From: Onchocerca volvulus
Lineage: Eukaryota > Nematoda > Chromadorea > Rhabditida > Onchocercidae
DNA length: 64,000 bases
Assembly: GCA_000499405.2 (NCBI GenBank)
Contig: HG738140.1
Span: 15,701,097-15,765,096, forward strand
Direction of reading: 5' to 3'
In this document: piece by piece, positions 1-13,425 of the stretch
How positions within the stretch are numbered: position 1 is the stretch's first letter
How the letters are laid out: the number at the start of each line of letters is the position of its first letter
Made by a program: the position numbers and the translations under genes
Notes under the pieces: generated by a model
Database searches by the model: none
What the model was told of the DNA's origin: nothing
What the model saw: the letters and a program-made list of their open reading frames with translations, nothing else

Positions 1-2079
1 AACGATGTGTGGGTCATTACTCCCATTATTCTACAGCAAAAGTTTTATCTTTTAAACTGAGTTTTCAAATTTCATATTTAATGTTTTCCAAGATATTACT
101 GAAAGTCTTTCTTATTTTCTTACTATCATTTTTTCATCCTTCTATCTTTCGTAAATTTCGCAATAAATCACTCATTTTGTACAATGACAACAGTATTTAG
201 TGGTGCCTCGAAAAAATTGCCCTTTTTATTTCTTTTTCCCTCATGTTTTCTCCAAGACCAATAGCTTTGGTCAGTTTGATTTAACTGCAAATCAGTTATT
301 TTGTATTCATTTGGCATTTCGCATAACTTGTCTTTTATCAAAAATTTTTATTTATTTTTTAAACTTTTTCAGTCCAAAACTTTTATGATAAATTTGCTTT
401 TTAACTTGCAACAATGACATTTCAAAATAGATAAAAGGAACAAATACTTTGCTAAGTGGGAAATGCCATAAAGAATCACTCCTGAATGCCATAAACTTTC
501 CATTTTCGTTTTCTTTTTCTTTTTGTTGCTTATCACAAAACATTGTTCTTTGATTGGTGCGTGACTATATGTCCTTAAAACAACAAGAAATCAAAATGAT
601 AAAACATTTCAATCTTTCGATTAATATCGATAAGAGCGACAATAGGTATTTCTTCTAAAAACCAAATAAATATAAGGATTTTCTTTGTCTTATTGTTAAC
701 TTTGCGCTAATTAGAATTTTAATTCGACTGTAATTCGGAATTTTTACAATTATAGTGGCAAGTTTATTAGTGAAGAGATTACTTCTGAAATTTCCTGATA
801 TTAATGTAGTAGTTGCTGATATTTAGAAGCATTTCAGGAAATCAGAGTGAGAATTAAGGGGACCAACAGAAATTTCGTTCGACCTTCAAATTTTAAAATT
901 CCTCTTGCTCTTTCTAACTGCTATTATCAAACTTGTTAATCATTATTGCAACATTGTTAATTAGTACTCTGTAACTAATCCTTTCTCATCACTTCATAAA
1001 TTAACAATGAAATAATTCTGCAACCGTGATCAAATTTGTGTTTATGTAACCAAAAAATTGCAGAAGTAACTTCGTGATTTGATGAACCAACCATAATTTC
1101 TTTGTTGGTTCCCTTATTTGCTCTACTTTTCCTCAGTTTCATCTTGTCATTTTTCTTTAATAATGATAAAAGGCAGCAGTGCAAATGCAAAGGTTTGATT
1201 TCACATTTTACATGTGAAATATGATATTTCGAAATATTCATTGCTGGTATTTTGTCAACTCACTTCTTATAATTTGAATTTTAAATAAAAATGTCTTTTC
1301 GAATTATTACGAGAATGCAGAGGAATCTTGTTTCGACGAAATCAAATTTCAACTCCCAGTGATAATGCTCCCTCTGCATTCCAAGCTTTTATATTTCTGA
1401 TATCTTTTTTTTCTATTGTGTTCCCTTTAACTAAACAGACCCATTGATGATCAATCATTCCTTTCCTCCTAAAATATATAACAGTCTAGATACAACATAA
1501 AATAGAATCAAAAACACTTTTCCCCTCATTAAAAAAGAAAAATACGGGTAAATGTAGAAGTAAGATTAAGTTTAAGTCGAATTAAAACTGGAGTTTTTGC
1601 TAGTTATTTGTTTTAAGCAAACTAAATTTTATTTATCAGTGAAAATCGAAATTTCTTAACGATTTAAATAACACTTCACCCAAGTGTAAATTGATTTGAT
1701 TGAGTTGTTTATCACTTTCTCTTTCTTTTTTTTTTCTTTTTTCTTGTGATTCGTTAATTATTGGTAGCAAAAATTACGGAGCTTTATGTGTTATATAATT
1801 TAATTTCGTTTTCATTTTGAAAGTACTTGAAGTAAAAGATTTCAATCGAATCTTGTAACTCGTGTAATAGTTAATCACATGTGATAAGGTATTCTTAGAT
1901 CACATCCTAGACTGAAGGCGAAAACAAGCAATCTAATTCAATTCGTCAACAACAATATCTCCTCTCCTACACTGAACAATCGCTCCGACTGATATTTTTT
2001 TGCTTTTGGTGCTGTCATTCATAGCAGACGATATCTTGAAATACCAAAATAATCGTGTTTTCTTATTTTCACTGAAAAA
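1..2079. other. AT-rich region upstream of the glucose transporter gene
   Basis: No coding exon could be supported on either strand. Open frames are short, lack flanking splice signals and have no recognisable protein motif. The region contains many poly-T and poly-A runs. It probably holds the promoter of the downstream transporter gene, but no defined element was recognised. Confidence 0.5.
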
Positions 2080-5000
2080 ATGATTGGAAAAAGTCAGCGA
2101 GCAGGTGAAGTACGTATTGCTCTCGGCTATCGTTAAGCTTCTTTCAAATTTTATTTAATTTTCCCTTCTCTTTGAGTTTCGTGTGTGAAACATAGATTTA
2201 TCTCTCGCATTTTTTCTTTTCCTGTGTTTTTTATTCATTCTCGAAGGATGAAATTCACTGGAAAGCATTTTTAACTACTTATATTTTCTCATTTGTTTAT
2301 ACAAAATGTAGAATATAAACTGAGCAAAAGAAATGATTGATTTTCAGTTTTTTATACTTTTCGAAAATAATTCTCTGATTTCACTTTTATTTAATTTTTC
2401 ATTTCGTTTTTCGACAACAGGAAAAGTATTAAAAAATCAAGACTGGATATGAGTATTAAAAAATTAGAATTTATGATAAAATAATGTCATAGTTTGGGCA
2501 GCAGTAAAAAACATTTGTTGCTTCATTTTATGCAAAACTTCATGAACACTGCGGTTTTTGTTGTTGTGTTCTGTATAATGAATTAAGCGAATAAAAATAA
2601 GATTAAATTCAAAATTTCTTCTTAAAAATAAGATTAAATTTCATTTCATCTTCAAATTCCCCATTTAAAATTTTCAGGGTGGATGGACGCAACCGTTGCT
2701 GATGGCTGTTGCATCGGCAGCTATCGGCGGTTCATTTCAGTTCGGTTATCACATCGGATGTGTTAATGTTCCTGCAAAAGTATATAATATTCTTAAATAT
2801 ATTTGCAATCTGCTTTGCTTCTTAATATGTTTGATTTCTGTTTTATACTAAGTTAAAATTGCATAGATTTTTTCCGATGTCCAATTTTAGGTAATCAAAT
2901 TATGGATGATCGAATCACATAAGAAACTTTTTGGTGAAACATTAACACTTGATGAAATTGGCAGAGTTCAATGATATGTTTTCTTTCCTTGTTTTCACTT
3001 ATTTTATTCCAAGAAATTATTTCTTGCCTTTAATTGAAATTTACAATGAATTGGGAAACTGCGGTGCAATGTAGTTAAGTTATCACAAATCGCTGTAGTT
3101 TGAGAGATTGTTGATTTCAGATTTAAAGAAATCAGCTGGAATGCAGATTCATTTCGTAACTTCAGTGCTTTAGGCAGACAATATGTAATTGGAATTACAT
3201 ATTGAAATCTTTTAAGGCAATAGCAGTTGGCATTTTCGCTGTTGGTGGTATGATTGGCGGATTGGGATCTGGTAAAATGGCTGATTGGTTAGGTCGTAAA
3301 GGTGCTATGATATTTAATAATGTCGTGGCTATTTTGGCTGCCGTACTAATGACAATGGCTTACTATGTTAATGTATACCCATTGCTTATTGTCGGACGTC
3401 TTATCATTGGCATCAATGCTGGTTAGTATTTCAATCATCTTGTTTATGTTTTCATTTGCTTACTAATTATTGATGAGAAAATGCCAACTAGTATGATTAC
3501 CTCACAATTAACACCTTTCAGAAAGAGCATATTTGCAATTTATGAGCACTATTGATAAATAGTCTTATTTACTGTTTTTTTTTTTTTTTTTTTTTCGGAT
3601 GTGAACATCATTTACTTCATATACATGTTTCTTTAAACATTTTGAAATTGTTATTAGTTTACAAGATATGCTGTTGATTGCGTGTGTTCGTAATTTCAGG
3701 TTTGAGCTCAGGTTTAGTACCAATGTATCTTACCGAGATATCACCGGTTAATTTACGTGGTTCACTGGGTAGTGTCGCGCAACTTTTGGTCACCATCGGC
3801 ATTTTATTCTCACAGATCATCGGTCTGCCGCAAATTCTTGGATCAGCGAAATTATGGCCCATGGTTTTTGGTAATTTTTTCCCGATTTACAAAATCTGCT
3901 GTTTATTCTTTTCACCATGAGAAAGAGAGAAAAAAAGATTTGATATCTTGGACCGTTTTTTGATTGATTAAACTTAACATAATTTCAGTCCGTGTTTACA
4001 TGTTTGCTCATAGCTTTTCAATTTTCGATTATTTTAAAATCTGAAACTTTGATTCGATAGTACTATTATTATTCAGGATTCACCGTGGTACCAGTGGTAT
4101 TTCAAATACTCACATTACCGATGATTCCGGAATCACCCAAATACAGTTTGATTGTGAAGAATCGTGCCGAACAGGCTGAAGAGGATCTGAAAAAGTTACG
4201 AGGGAAAGACAACGTAATTTTTTTTTATGAAATAAATTAATATTTTTGAATTAATAATATTTTTTGACCCAGAAAAGTTTTTGCTAGGATCGATGCTATG
4301 GATTGTATTAGTAATTTGGAATTTCCTTTGAATGTATACAGTGTGATCAGAAAGAGAAAACTGGAGTGAAATAAATTTTTCAGGTAAAAGCCGAAATTGA
4401 TATAATGAAAGAAGAACAAGCCAAGATTAATGCTGTTCCCAAGATGGGTATCTTCGACTTGTTTAGTGGTGATCTTCTGTGGCCCATGATTATTGCAATT
4501 TTAATGATGTTAGCGCAACAATTTTCCGGGATTAATGTCGCAATGTTTTTCTCCACGATGATTTTCGAAGGTGCTGGATTGGGTGATAAAGCCGTTTATG
4601 CTACTCTGGTAATGGGTTTGATCAACGTTCTCATGACTATTGCCTCTGTCTATCTGGTAAGTTTCTTTCCAATGTTTCCTAGCTATTTTGTTCAATTTCA
4701 TCAAATTTCAAGTCATTTATTCAATCATTTTAGTTGAATTGTTCTGAAGTGAGAATATACGCCATAAAAATGCCCGCCCTGTATGTTAACGGCAAATGAG
4801 ATGAAGAATGATGGAATTGAATAACAAAACTTGTTTTTTCAGTATAACTGAAATATAACTGTATTGGAATTTTCTTCAGTATAACCGTATTGGAATTTTC
4901 TTCTTTGTTGATTTGTACTTTTTCCTTGTTGCGTATTTTTCGAAATTCTTACTAGTTTGTAGTATTTTAAAAGATATTGCAAATTTAGGTGGACCATCCG

Positions 5001-6092
5001 AAATGTGGACGTGTCATGTTGCTTATGATTGGCTTGATTGGAATGTTCTTCGCTTCCATCGCTATTGTTATTTTCATTTCAATTTATGTAAGTACAAATT
5101 ATCTTAGCAGATCAACATTAATTCATTAGAGCGATCTAAATTTATTGAACAAAATCTTGTGAAACAAAAATAAAAATATGAACAATTTTTTAGACAGCAG
5201 ATCAAACGAACAATAAATGGGCTTCCTATCCAGCTTGCATATTCGTTTTCCTCTTCGTGATTTTCTTCGCGACTGGTCCAGGTATGATTACTCCCGGTTT
5301 TCCCACTTCCCAGATAATTACCATTATTGAGGAAGAATTAATCAAGCCTTTCAACTTACTTGTAATAAAAGTAAAAAGAATTGGAAGTCTTTTATTTCTT
5401 TTCTTTATTTGGTTTCTTGTAAACATGGAATGCTACTTTAGTTATCAATGGTAGTTCTGATATTATTGATGAATTATTGATAAAAGGTTGATGTGTCATG
5501 TTTTTTTTTTTTTCTTTTGCAGGTTCCATTCCGTGGTTCTTTGTCTCAGAACTGTTCTCGTCAGGTGCACGTGGTGCTGCAAATTCGGTTGCCGCAGCAA
5601 CTAATTGGACTGCGAATTTTCTCGTCGGAACATCGTTCGAATTTCTCAACGTGAGTAACAATTATATTTCTTATTTCTTTAACAACTCTTTAGACAATCA
5701 TAAAAATATCATCCGATCTTCGAAATCTATATATTTCATTTTCCTTTTTTCAAAAAATCCATATATTTGTCAAAAAAATATTGTCATTTTTTAACTTTTT
5801 ATACCTCTGTGACCATTGCCATAGGCACTGAAACATATATATTAATAAAAGGAATGATTCTTTAATATGCAAAGTCTTATGGTACAAATAGATTTACAAA
5901 ATTATGGAAATAGATTCGCAAAATTTTCAGCAACTGTTGCACCAGTACACTTTCCTGATCTTCTCTGGTTTTCTGGCATTTTTTGCATTTTTCACCTGGA
6001 TGTACGTGCCAGAAACGAAGGGTCGTACCGTAGAAGACATACAAGAAGAACTGGCTCGTGGTAAATCTCGATTCGCCCGAAATGCAGCGTAG
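2080..6092 (+). CDS. fgt-1: Facilitated glucose transporter (SLC2/GLUT, MFS sugar porter), 11 exons
   Basis: Plasma-membrane uniporter of the major facilitator sugar-porter family, expected to carry glucose into cells. Exons: 2080-2109, 2678-2779, 2891-2965, 3166-3421, 3700-3870, 4077-4213, 4384-4656, 4989-5087, 5194-5281, 5523-5650, 5931-6092; about 500 residues, normal for a GLUT. Family signatures seen: FQFGYHIG in TM1, DWLGRKG in the TM2-3 loop, [14 protein letters not shown] after TM4, PESPKY after TM6, QQFSGIN in TM7, the TM8-9 motif as HPKCGRV, ATGPGSIPWF in TM10 and VPETKGRT before the C-terminal tail. The overall sequence is closest to what I know of nematode FGT-1. The joint between exons 3 and 4 (2965/3166) is the least certain; it uses a weak GTTCAA donor but keeps phase 0. 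The gene ends in the basic tail FARNAA. The true start could lie further upstream, since the first exon is only ten codons. Confidence 0.9.
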
Positions 6093-6411
6093 ATAATTAC
6101 GAATTTGGAAAAGGCTCAAAAAGCACCAACTATCACTTAGATCCTTCGATCTTTTTAAACTCAAATAATTACTTTTCTCTTTTCCTGAAAATATGCTATT
6201 GTATTTTCACTTCCAAAGACATTTTCCGAGCTAATATTGGTTCCGAATTAATTGTGGTGCTTATCCTATCAATTAAATAATTCAGTTTTATCTTTTAATC
6301 GAAAATCAAGGAAGAGATGAATTCTACTTTTTGTTTCTTTCTCCCTTAACCATTGCTAGGCAATGCATTATTTAAATATAATCCAAATTCCAGAGAAATA
6401 TATTTTTGTTC

Positions 6412-6417
6412 AATAAA
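6412..6417 (+). terminator. Candidate polyadenylation signal of the glucose transporter
   Basis: A canonical AATAAA lies about 320 bp after the stop codon, in a T-rich 3' flank. No closer canonical hexamer was seen, though variants could serve. Confidence 0.4.
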
Positions 6418-7169
6418 TATGAAAGAAGAAACTTTCAAGTTTTTCTAAAAGAAATATATTTTCTTTGCCCTTATTCCTTTTCTGTCTTGTCATCATTATT
6501 TATTTCTGAACTATTGTGCTACAATTATTTAAACTTTTTTTTTCCATATTACCTCAACAAAATTTTGCACTAATTTCTTTCTCTTCAATGCAAAATATAA
6601 AACAAAACACGAAAATAATTCAAACATTGAATTTACTCGAAATTTTTTTTTGCGGATTCAATTTCAAAAAAAATGTTAATCATTTTTATAATATATATTT
6701 TTATTCTTCATCTTAATCTTTTTCCAAATTTTATATATTTGTCTTTTATCGGAAAAATGAAATATTGAAAATTTCTGCTTAGATTTATTTTTGTTACTAG
6801 TCTGGCAGTTCTATCAGTGTGCATAACAGCATTATTATCATCCCACTATTATATCCCACGCCATCTATTGAAATATATTTTTTAACATATAGATTTTCTT
6901 ATTAAACTTGAACACGGAAAGTCTTGAAAAAAAGATTGATTGCCATCCTATCATCATAGTTAATATCATAATTATCAACAGTTATTGCGACAGAAAAAAA
7001 GCTGATCAAAACCAGTTCGTTGCCGTGCTTCCGTGAGTTGGCTGCATGGTGACTATTTAAACATACAAAAACCTTGATCATATTGCCACGATTTATTTTT
7101 ACATTTTCATTGTGTACATGTGTGCTTTATTATTTTCATATAAAGGAGAAAGTTTTCTTGCTGGTTTAA
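6418..7169. other. Gene-free AT-rich spacer
   Basis: This stretch shows only T-rich tracts and short open frames. I see no supported exon or RNA gene. Confidence 0.4.
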
Positions 7170-8984
7170 CTACCGAAAGCAACATGTGCAAAATATATGG
7201 CACCTCAAGGTTGATTCGATCTTATAATAATTTGAATGATTTACGACTTTGAAACACTCTATGTATGGTATTTCTAAGATTTTAATCCCAAAGAACAGCA
7301 TAGCCTCGAAACCAGTAATAGTATTTACATAATCTGCTGAACTCTTGCCTTTGCGAATTTCAAGAATCATTGTAAAAGAAGAGTACTGAAATAAACTGCA
7401 CGATGTAGAGGTCATCCTAAGGATCTTTTTTACTCGTTGATCGTTAACAGTATTTTGCATGGCTAGAACTGGGAGCAAAAAAGACCTTCAGATTATCGAG
7501 AATTTTGATTGAATCTGTAAGGTGCACGAATCCATTTCTTGTTATTCTAAATCATAATTTGTTATTTGATTGCATAACGTGATGAGCTCGAAGAAATACG
7601 CTGGGGAAGAAAAAAAACAAACTTTAATTGGCCATTTCTCCTCTTCCTATAAGTGTCTGGTTCTGGTGAAATATAGTTCGTTAATTATTAATTAACTTAA
7701 ACATTCAAATAATCCCTACCAAAAAATTCAACTTATTCGTGAAGGAAGAAAGCTTGAACGATGGTCAGGAAAAGAATATGAATGAGTCATCGACTTTTTG
7801 ACCTTTGTCGAAAAGATGAAATTTGAAAGGCAGATGTGTTAGGTTATTCCATGTTTTCATTGTTATGCTTTCATTATCGCTGATATTGATTTATCTCAAG
7901 GCATTCTTACCTCCAACTCTTCAATTGTCCTGGCCTCTTTGCAGCGTTCCTCATATTTCATTCAACGGATTTCATTTTATCTGTTCATTAAAAACAGTAT
8001 CAACAATAATAGTAAGCAGTGATTCTCACTTTTATTCTGCATTGCTGGAATTTTTGGGAGAAAAAATGAAATCTTCAGCAATCGCTTTAATTTATGAAAT
8101 GCGGAAATAAAATCTGTCATTTCATCTGTAAACTTTTTCGCGAAATCTATTGAAACACAAATGCTTTAAATTTTCGCCATCAATTTAAAATTCAGGTGCT
8201 CTGTTAAGGAAACTACCCTCAGTCTTCCGAATATTATAACAATCTTTAATTTGCAGATAATGGAAGTTTTTTTTTCCTTTTTTTTTGAATTTCGCAACTG
8301 AGTGGAACTCCAGAGAGTTTATGTAACTCCTAATCGGATTCAGTGATGGAGCCTGATAAATCATGTGACATGACGTTAAAAAAGAATCATGTTTCAGAAT
8401 TTCCATGTTAATAATTCTCAAGTATTCTTCGGTATTGTACGCTCATTAACGAGTAATATTTCATTCTTATTCATTGGGATCTAAATTTGCTTGAAATACA
8501 ACTTTATATACAATACTTGCAATTTATATTTGGTTCGATAGGCTCAGCATTATTACAATTTGAAAGGTCATTTATTCCTTCTGGTCAAAACAAAGATGGT
8601 TTTGAGAGTTCGATAATTGATAATATCACCTAACCATGCGTAACAATGTCATCCGTTACCAGACCTTGTTCGTTCGATATTAATTACCAACATTGCCATC
8701 ACTACTAGACGAGTTTGCATATCATGCAATGATGGTATCATTTCTTCCAAATACCTCATCTGAATTATCAGTTCCCTTCTTTCTCCCCAAACAAACTCTA
8801 TCAGATATCTCTCGGTGAATGATAACATATGAGCGATATCAACAACTATGCAACAGCAACGGTACAAAGTCCAAAATCTTCGCGTACCCACAGTTCGCAA
8901 TTTGATGATGTACCATTTGTTCCCTGATATGTGACTTAGGAAGTGAAGAATAAGCTTCAGAAGAAAGTGGGAATTATTCGTCAT
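7170..8984 (-). CDS. Possible unrecognised gene or gene remnant
   Basis: Two unusually long minus-strand open frames for such AT-rich DNA occur at 8984-8649 (111 codons) and 7478-7170 (102 codons). A shorter one lies between them (8421-8185). The first contains a helical-looking stretch around ERYLIEFVWGERRELIIQ and a possible phase-0 donor (GTAATT). The second frame has a possible phase-0 acceptor (TTTATCAG at about 8364). A further short piece ending KEARTIEELE at about 7907 is followed by a good GTAAGA donor. I could not join these pieces into one convincing phase-consistent model and recognise no family. They may be exons of a divergent gene, a decayed gene, or chance open frames. Confidence 0.25.
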
Positions 8985-9180
8985 TTCGATTCTTCGTTTT
9001 TATTACTAAATTTAATTATCCAAATTTGTTTTCAACATAAAACATTGATTCTTAAGCGTATTTTATTCGCTTCTTCCATTTTTCTGCTTATATTTCCACC
9101 TGCGAGTTTCCATCTCACCTCTCACCCCACTTTTATGCTAATCTTGTTGCAGTTCCTTTGAAATCAATTTTTCCAGTTAA

Positions 9181-11316
9181 ATGAACAAGAAAATATCTGT
9201 TTTACAACAATTTCCAAAATTTCGGATCACAAAGAAGTCTGCTTTGTCAACATTTTCCGGACTGGACTTTATTGAGGTGATTCAACACAGTGAGTATGTA
9301 TTCAATGTTAAATTAAATCGGCCGGAAACTAGAAATGCGTTTACTCTCTCATTCTGGAGGTTCGTAGATATTTTCAGATAGTAAAAATTCAATTTTTATA
9401 TTAAAATATTTTTATTTTGACTTTGTTTAAGCAGCAGAGATATTTGCCTTAAATATCCTTCAGAGAACTTCGAAGCGTTTTCGATCATCTAGCAACCAGT
9501 TCTAAATGTCGTTCAATTGTACTATCTGCAGCCGGAAAATCGTTTTGTGCAGGACTCAGTCTCAAAGATGAATTTGATGTCTGCTTTTTCGACTGCTTTC
9601 AATTTTTCGATTTTATGGCTTTTTCCTGCGCTTTTATTGGAATTTTTCGCCATATTTAATGTACGCATATTGAAAGTGCAAGAAAAAAAAAAAAAAAATG
9701 AGAAAAAAATTTCATAATTTCAGCAATTTTCAGCAACTTTCGGCGATTGTTCAGAGCGACACTTTGGATGTTAGTCGTAAATCGTTGAAGCTTCATGAAC
9801 TGATAGCTACATGTCAAGACAGCTTCACATCGTTGGAAAAATGTCCCAAACCAGTGATCGCTGCGATCCACGGTCATTGCATTGGCGCTGGTATCAGTCT
9901 CGTCGCTGCTGCTGATATACGTTATGCTTCTAACAATACAGTATTCTCTATAAAAGTTGGTTTTACACAATAGTAGTCATATCAAGAATCAGTTGAGACG
10001 ATTAAAGACAATTCCAAAAGGTGATTAAAGATGGACTTAAGGAAGTGGATATCGGCCTGGCTGCTGATGTTGGAATTTTAAATCGAATCAACAAACTTGT
10101 TGGAAATGACAGTTTGACCCGTGAATTTGCTTATACAGCTCGTGATTTTGATAGTTCGGAAGCAATGAAGTACGGTTAGTTTTGCATTTCATTTCATTTT
10201 TGAAATAGAAAACAAATTTTAAAAGACAATAGCTTCTTAAAAGACTGCAAAATCTCCCAGATTTCACGTATTTGCTAATCTCAAATTTTCAAAAATTATT
10301 CGCAGTAATGTGCAATACGAGTGATGTAACAGAAAAATTCTTTACAAACTGAAAGCTCATAAAGAATACATCACTCTTAGAAATAGATTCTCGGAATTTT
10401 TTGGTGGCCTAATTTTTGAAATAGTGAAATTGCTGGATCTAATTGTTTATCATGTCATTGTATTATAAAATACTGGTCTACTATGGATTAGAAAAGCGAA
10501 TAAATTTTGAATTTCGACAACTCCAGAAATACAGAGATTTTTCTTTAACTTTTCTCCTATTTTTTTTTTTAGTTTAGTTGATTAACAATAGAGAACGTAA
10601 AGAAGTTCATTCATTTCAAATTTCCTTGTCAATTTTTCTTTCTCCTTTTTTGCATATTTTTAAGTTTTGAGCAGGGAATAATTCGTCAAAAACTACGAGA
10701 ATCTAAAATTAAAAATCTGAAAAGTCTAAAATTATTTTATTTTCATAATGATCTTTCCAGAGTAAAGAATTATGTCAATAAATTAAATATATGATGGAAA
10801 ATCCATCTTATTTTTATTTGCAATTCATTTACTTTGAATCATCGCGTTGAAGATTGTGATAAAATATGATATGCAAACAAATAGACTTAGAAAACAATGT
10901 TGTGGACTTTATTAAGCGTAATATCTTAACATTTTTTTTTTTTTTCGGGAAAATATGGTTGGAACTACGAATATGTAACAATAAATAATCGAAGTATTTG
11001 CTACTTGCCATTCTTGCAGTTTATTTTATTAATATCCAAATCAAATGGTATATGTTTAGGTTTCATATCTCGACAGTTCGATAGTACCGAAGAATGCTTA
11101 TCAGCGGCATTATCACTGGCGGATAATATTTCTGTGAAAAGTCCGATTGCTATTCGAGGTACCAAATTGGCATTGAACTATTCTCGCGATCATCCCATCG
11201 ACGATTCGATCCAATTTATTCGCATATGGAATCAATCGCAGCTCCAATCCGACGATTTGTTGCGAGCAAGCGCTGCTGCGTTTAGTAAAGAGAAGCCTAA
11301 ATTTAATGATATTTGA
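9181..11316 (+). CDS. ECH1: Delta(3,5)-delta(2,4)-dienoyl-CoA isomerase-like protein (crotonase family)
   Basis: Expected to act in beta-oxidation of unsaturated fatty acids, isomerising 3,5-dienoyl-CoA to 2,4-dienoyl-CoA. Exons: 9181-9359, 9464-9578, 9734-9955, 10042-10174, 11060-11316; about 300 residues, the usual ECH1 length. Crotonase signatures seen: LNRPETRNAF, the oxyanion-hole region SAAGKSFCAG, then CPKPVIAAIHGHCIGAG and EVDIGLAADVG, plus a C-terminal SRDHPIDDSI like that of mammalian ECH1. The Glu and Asp of the EVDIGLAADVG block are kept, but the element aligned with the other catalytic Asp (GGVDL in mammals) reads GAGISL here. The N-terminus is basic and hydroxylated, compatible with mitochondrial import, and the C-terminus FNDI is not a peroxisomal signal. 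A splice acceptor (TTTTTCCAG) lies four bases before the ATG, suggesting trans-splicing. Exon 1 ends at a GTTCGT donor and exon 2 at GTCTGC, both unusual. Confidence 0.88.
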
Positions 11317-11490
11317 TATCGCTGTATTGAAAAAGTGATTTACGACTGAGAAGTAACAATGGTGGCAGGAATAATTTCATTTTGATAATTGTTCCATCGT
11401 AAAGAAATCCATCATATAAGCCAGCTAAAATATTTTATTTTCCTAAAACATGTCCAACTTTTTCTGATGAATCCTTTTCAAGCAGTAAAG

Positions 11491-11496
11491 AATAAA
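11491..11496 (+). terminator. Candidate polyadenylation signal of the ECH1-like gene
   Basis: AATAAA about 175 bp after the stop codon of the ECH1-like gene. Confidence 0.45.
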
Positions 11497-12647
11497 TTTA
11501 TTTTAACGCGAACTTTTAATCAACTGATCATAGAAACCCATCACTTCTTGCATTTCGACATTGATAAGGTATCATGTTAACTTAGCATAAGAATATATGC
11601 CTATAATGCATTTTTTATTTTACCTTTTAAAATGTTATTTGTCAAGAAAGTCAGTGATTGACTGATCTGTAGTCTTGATGATATGAATGAATGATGTTTT
11701 ACTCATAAAATGACAAGTGCTAAGCATAGATGCATTATCATTAAAAATATGCTTTTTCATCTATGGAAGTTTGCGTTAAATTGTTGGAAAAATTAAATGA
11801 AGAAATTGGTAAAGAAAAAAAAGATTCTTTATCTGTTCAAAATTTTCGTTCTTGAGGCGTGATAAGGAAAAATCCACAGTTTTTGCATCGCTGTTACTTC
11901 GTTATAATAATTGTTCCTTCCTATTTTCACTGTTTTTTTATCTGATTTCTTTATCGACGAAGATTTATTAATTAACTAAAACAATCAGACTTTAGAATTT
12001 TCAGCATTAATTGAAGGTGGCTTCTCTCTAGACTGAGGAAAACGATGATTACAACGGGGTTTGTTTGTGTTCTTTCTTTTTTTAATTTGTCGTACTATTA
12101 TTAAAGTAAGGAATTTTGAAATTCCTCTTTCAAGAATGTTTCCGTCTCTTTCCACTCATCTATTTGAGAGTGCTTTTCTTCTAACTAAAAGATAATTAAT
12201 TGCTGTCGTCCCGCAATTTTGAAATGTTGATTTACCAGTTTTTTATCACATATTTTTATGTTGCGTTTCTTTTTTCCCGCACAAGAAGTTTAAGGCAGAA
12301 TTATATGTATTAAAGAAGGAGAAGGGAGGAAGACATACACTATTATTTGAAAATTATCAGCTGCAATTTTATATGAGAACTACAGATGTGACAGAAAGTG
12401 TAAAATTGTTGAAAGGGAAGAAGATGGTAATACGGTTATCAGTTCAATCAGTTGAATTTTCAAAAAATTTACAAAATTAATTTGTTTCCTATTTTTTTAA
12501 ATAAAATTAATTTGTTTCTTATTTTTAACGAGTGTTCTCATAATAAATGATTGATAATTGATACCAATTCTAGTTACAAAAAATAGAAGTGATGGTTTAA
12601 AGTTATTGGATAGCAAAATCCACTGGAACATCTGAAATATTCTTAAT
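11497..12647. other. Intergenic region between ECH1-like and HSDL2-like genes
   Basis: AT-rich spacer without a supported exon. The roughly 1.3 kb between the two plus-strand genes is longer than a typical nematode operon gap, so shared transcription is possible but not indicated. Confidence 0.4.
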
Positions 12648-13392
12648 ATGAAGTTTGGCAGTTCCAGGAGATTTGCAGGACGGACAGTGGTCATCACGGG
12701 AGCATCACGTGGTATTGGCAAAGAAATCGCCCTAAAGTTAGCCAAAGATGGTGCCAATATTGTTGTAGCTGCGAAAACTACTGAAGCACATCCGAAATTA
12801 CCAGGAACCATCTATTCAGCTGTGGAAGATATCGAAAAGGTTTGTTGTAGTAGCTGCTTGAAATAAAATACGTCAAGTTGAAGCTAATAACTGATAGCAT
12901 GCCTTCTTCTGATATGAATTTCAACTTGACTGCTTGAAATCTACCGAACAATGAAATCTGAACAGTTGCTTCATTTTCTCATCATATAATATATCGAATA
13001 TTATAAAGATGCTGAAAGCTTTTAGATTTCAAATACTTATTGATTTCTCATGCTATGAATATTATTGCTTTGTTTATACGATAATTCCTTACTTTTTATT
13101 TTCTCTGACTACGGAATTGCCATATTCTCTTCAGATTTATTATGATAATATAACTACGATCTACGATTATAGGCAGGTGGCAAAGGATTGGCATGTGTAG
13201 TTGACGTACGTGATGAGCAGTCAGTAACAAGGGCAGTTTCGGAAGCCGTCCAAAAATTCGGTGGAATCGATATACTAATTAATAATGCTAGTGCCATATC
13301 GCTTACTGGGACATTGCAAACAACAATGAAAAAGTTTGATTTGATGCATCAGATCAATACACGTGGAACTTTCTTGATGTAAGTACATGTAC

Positions 13393-13425
<33 letters not shown>

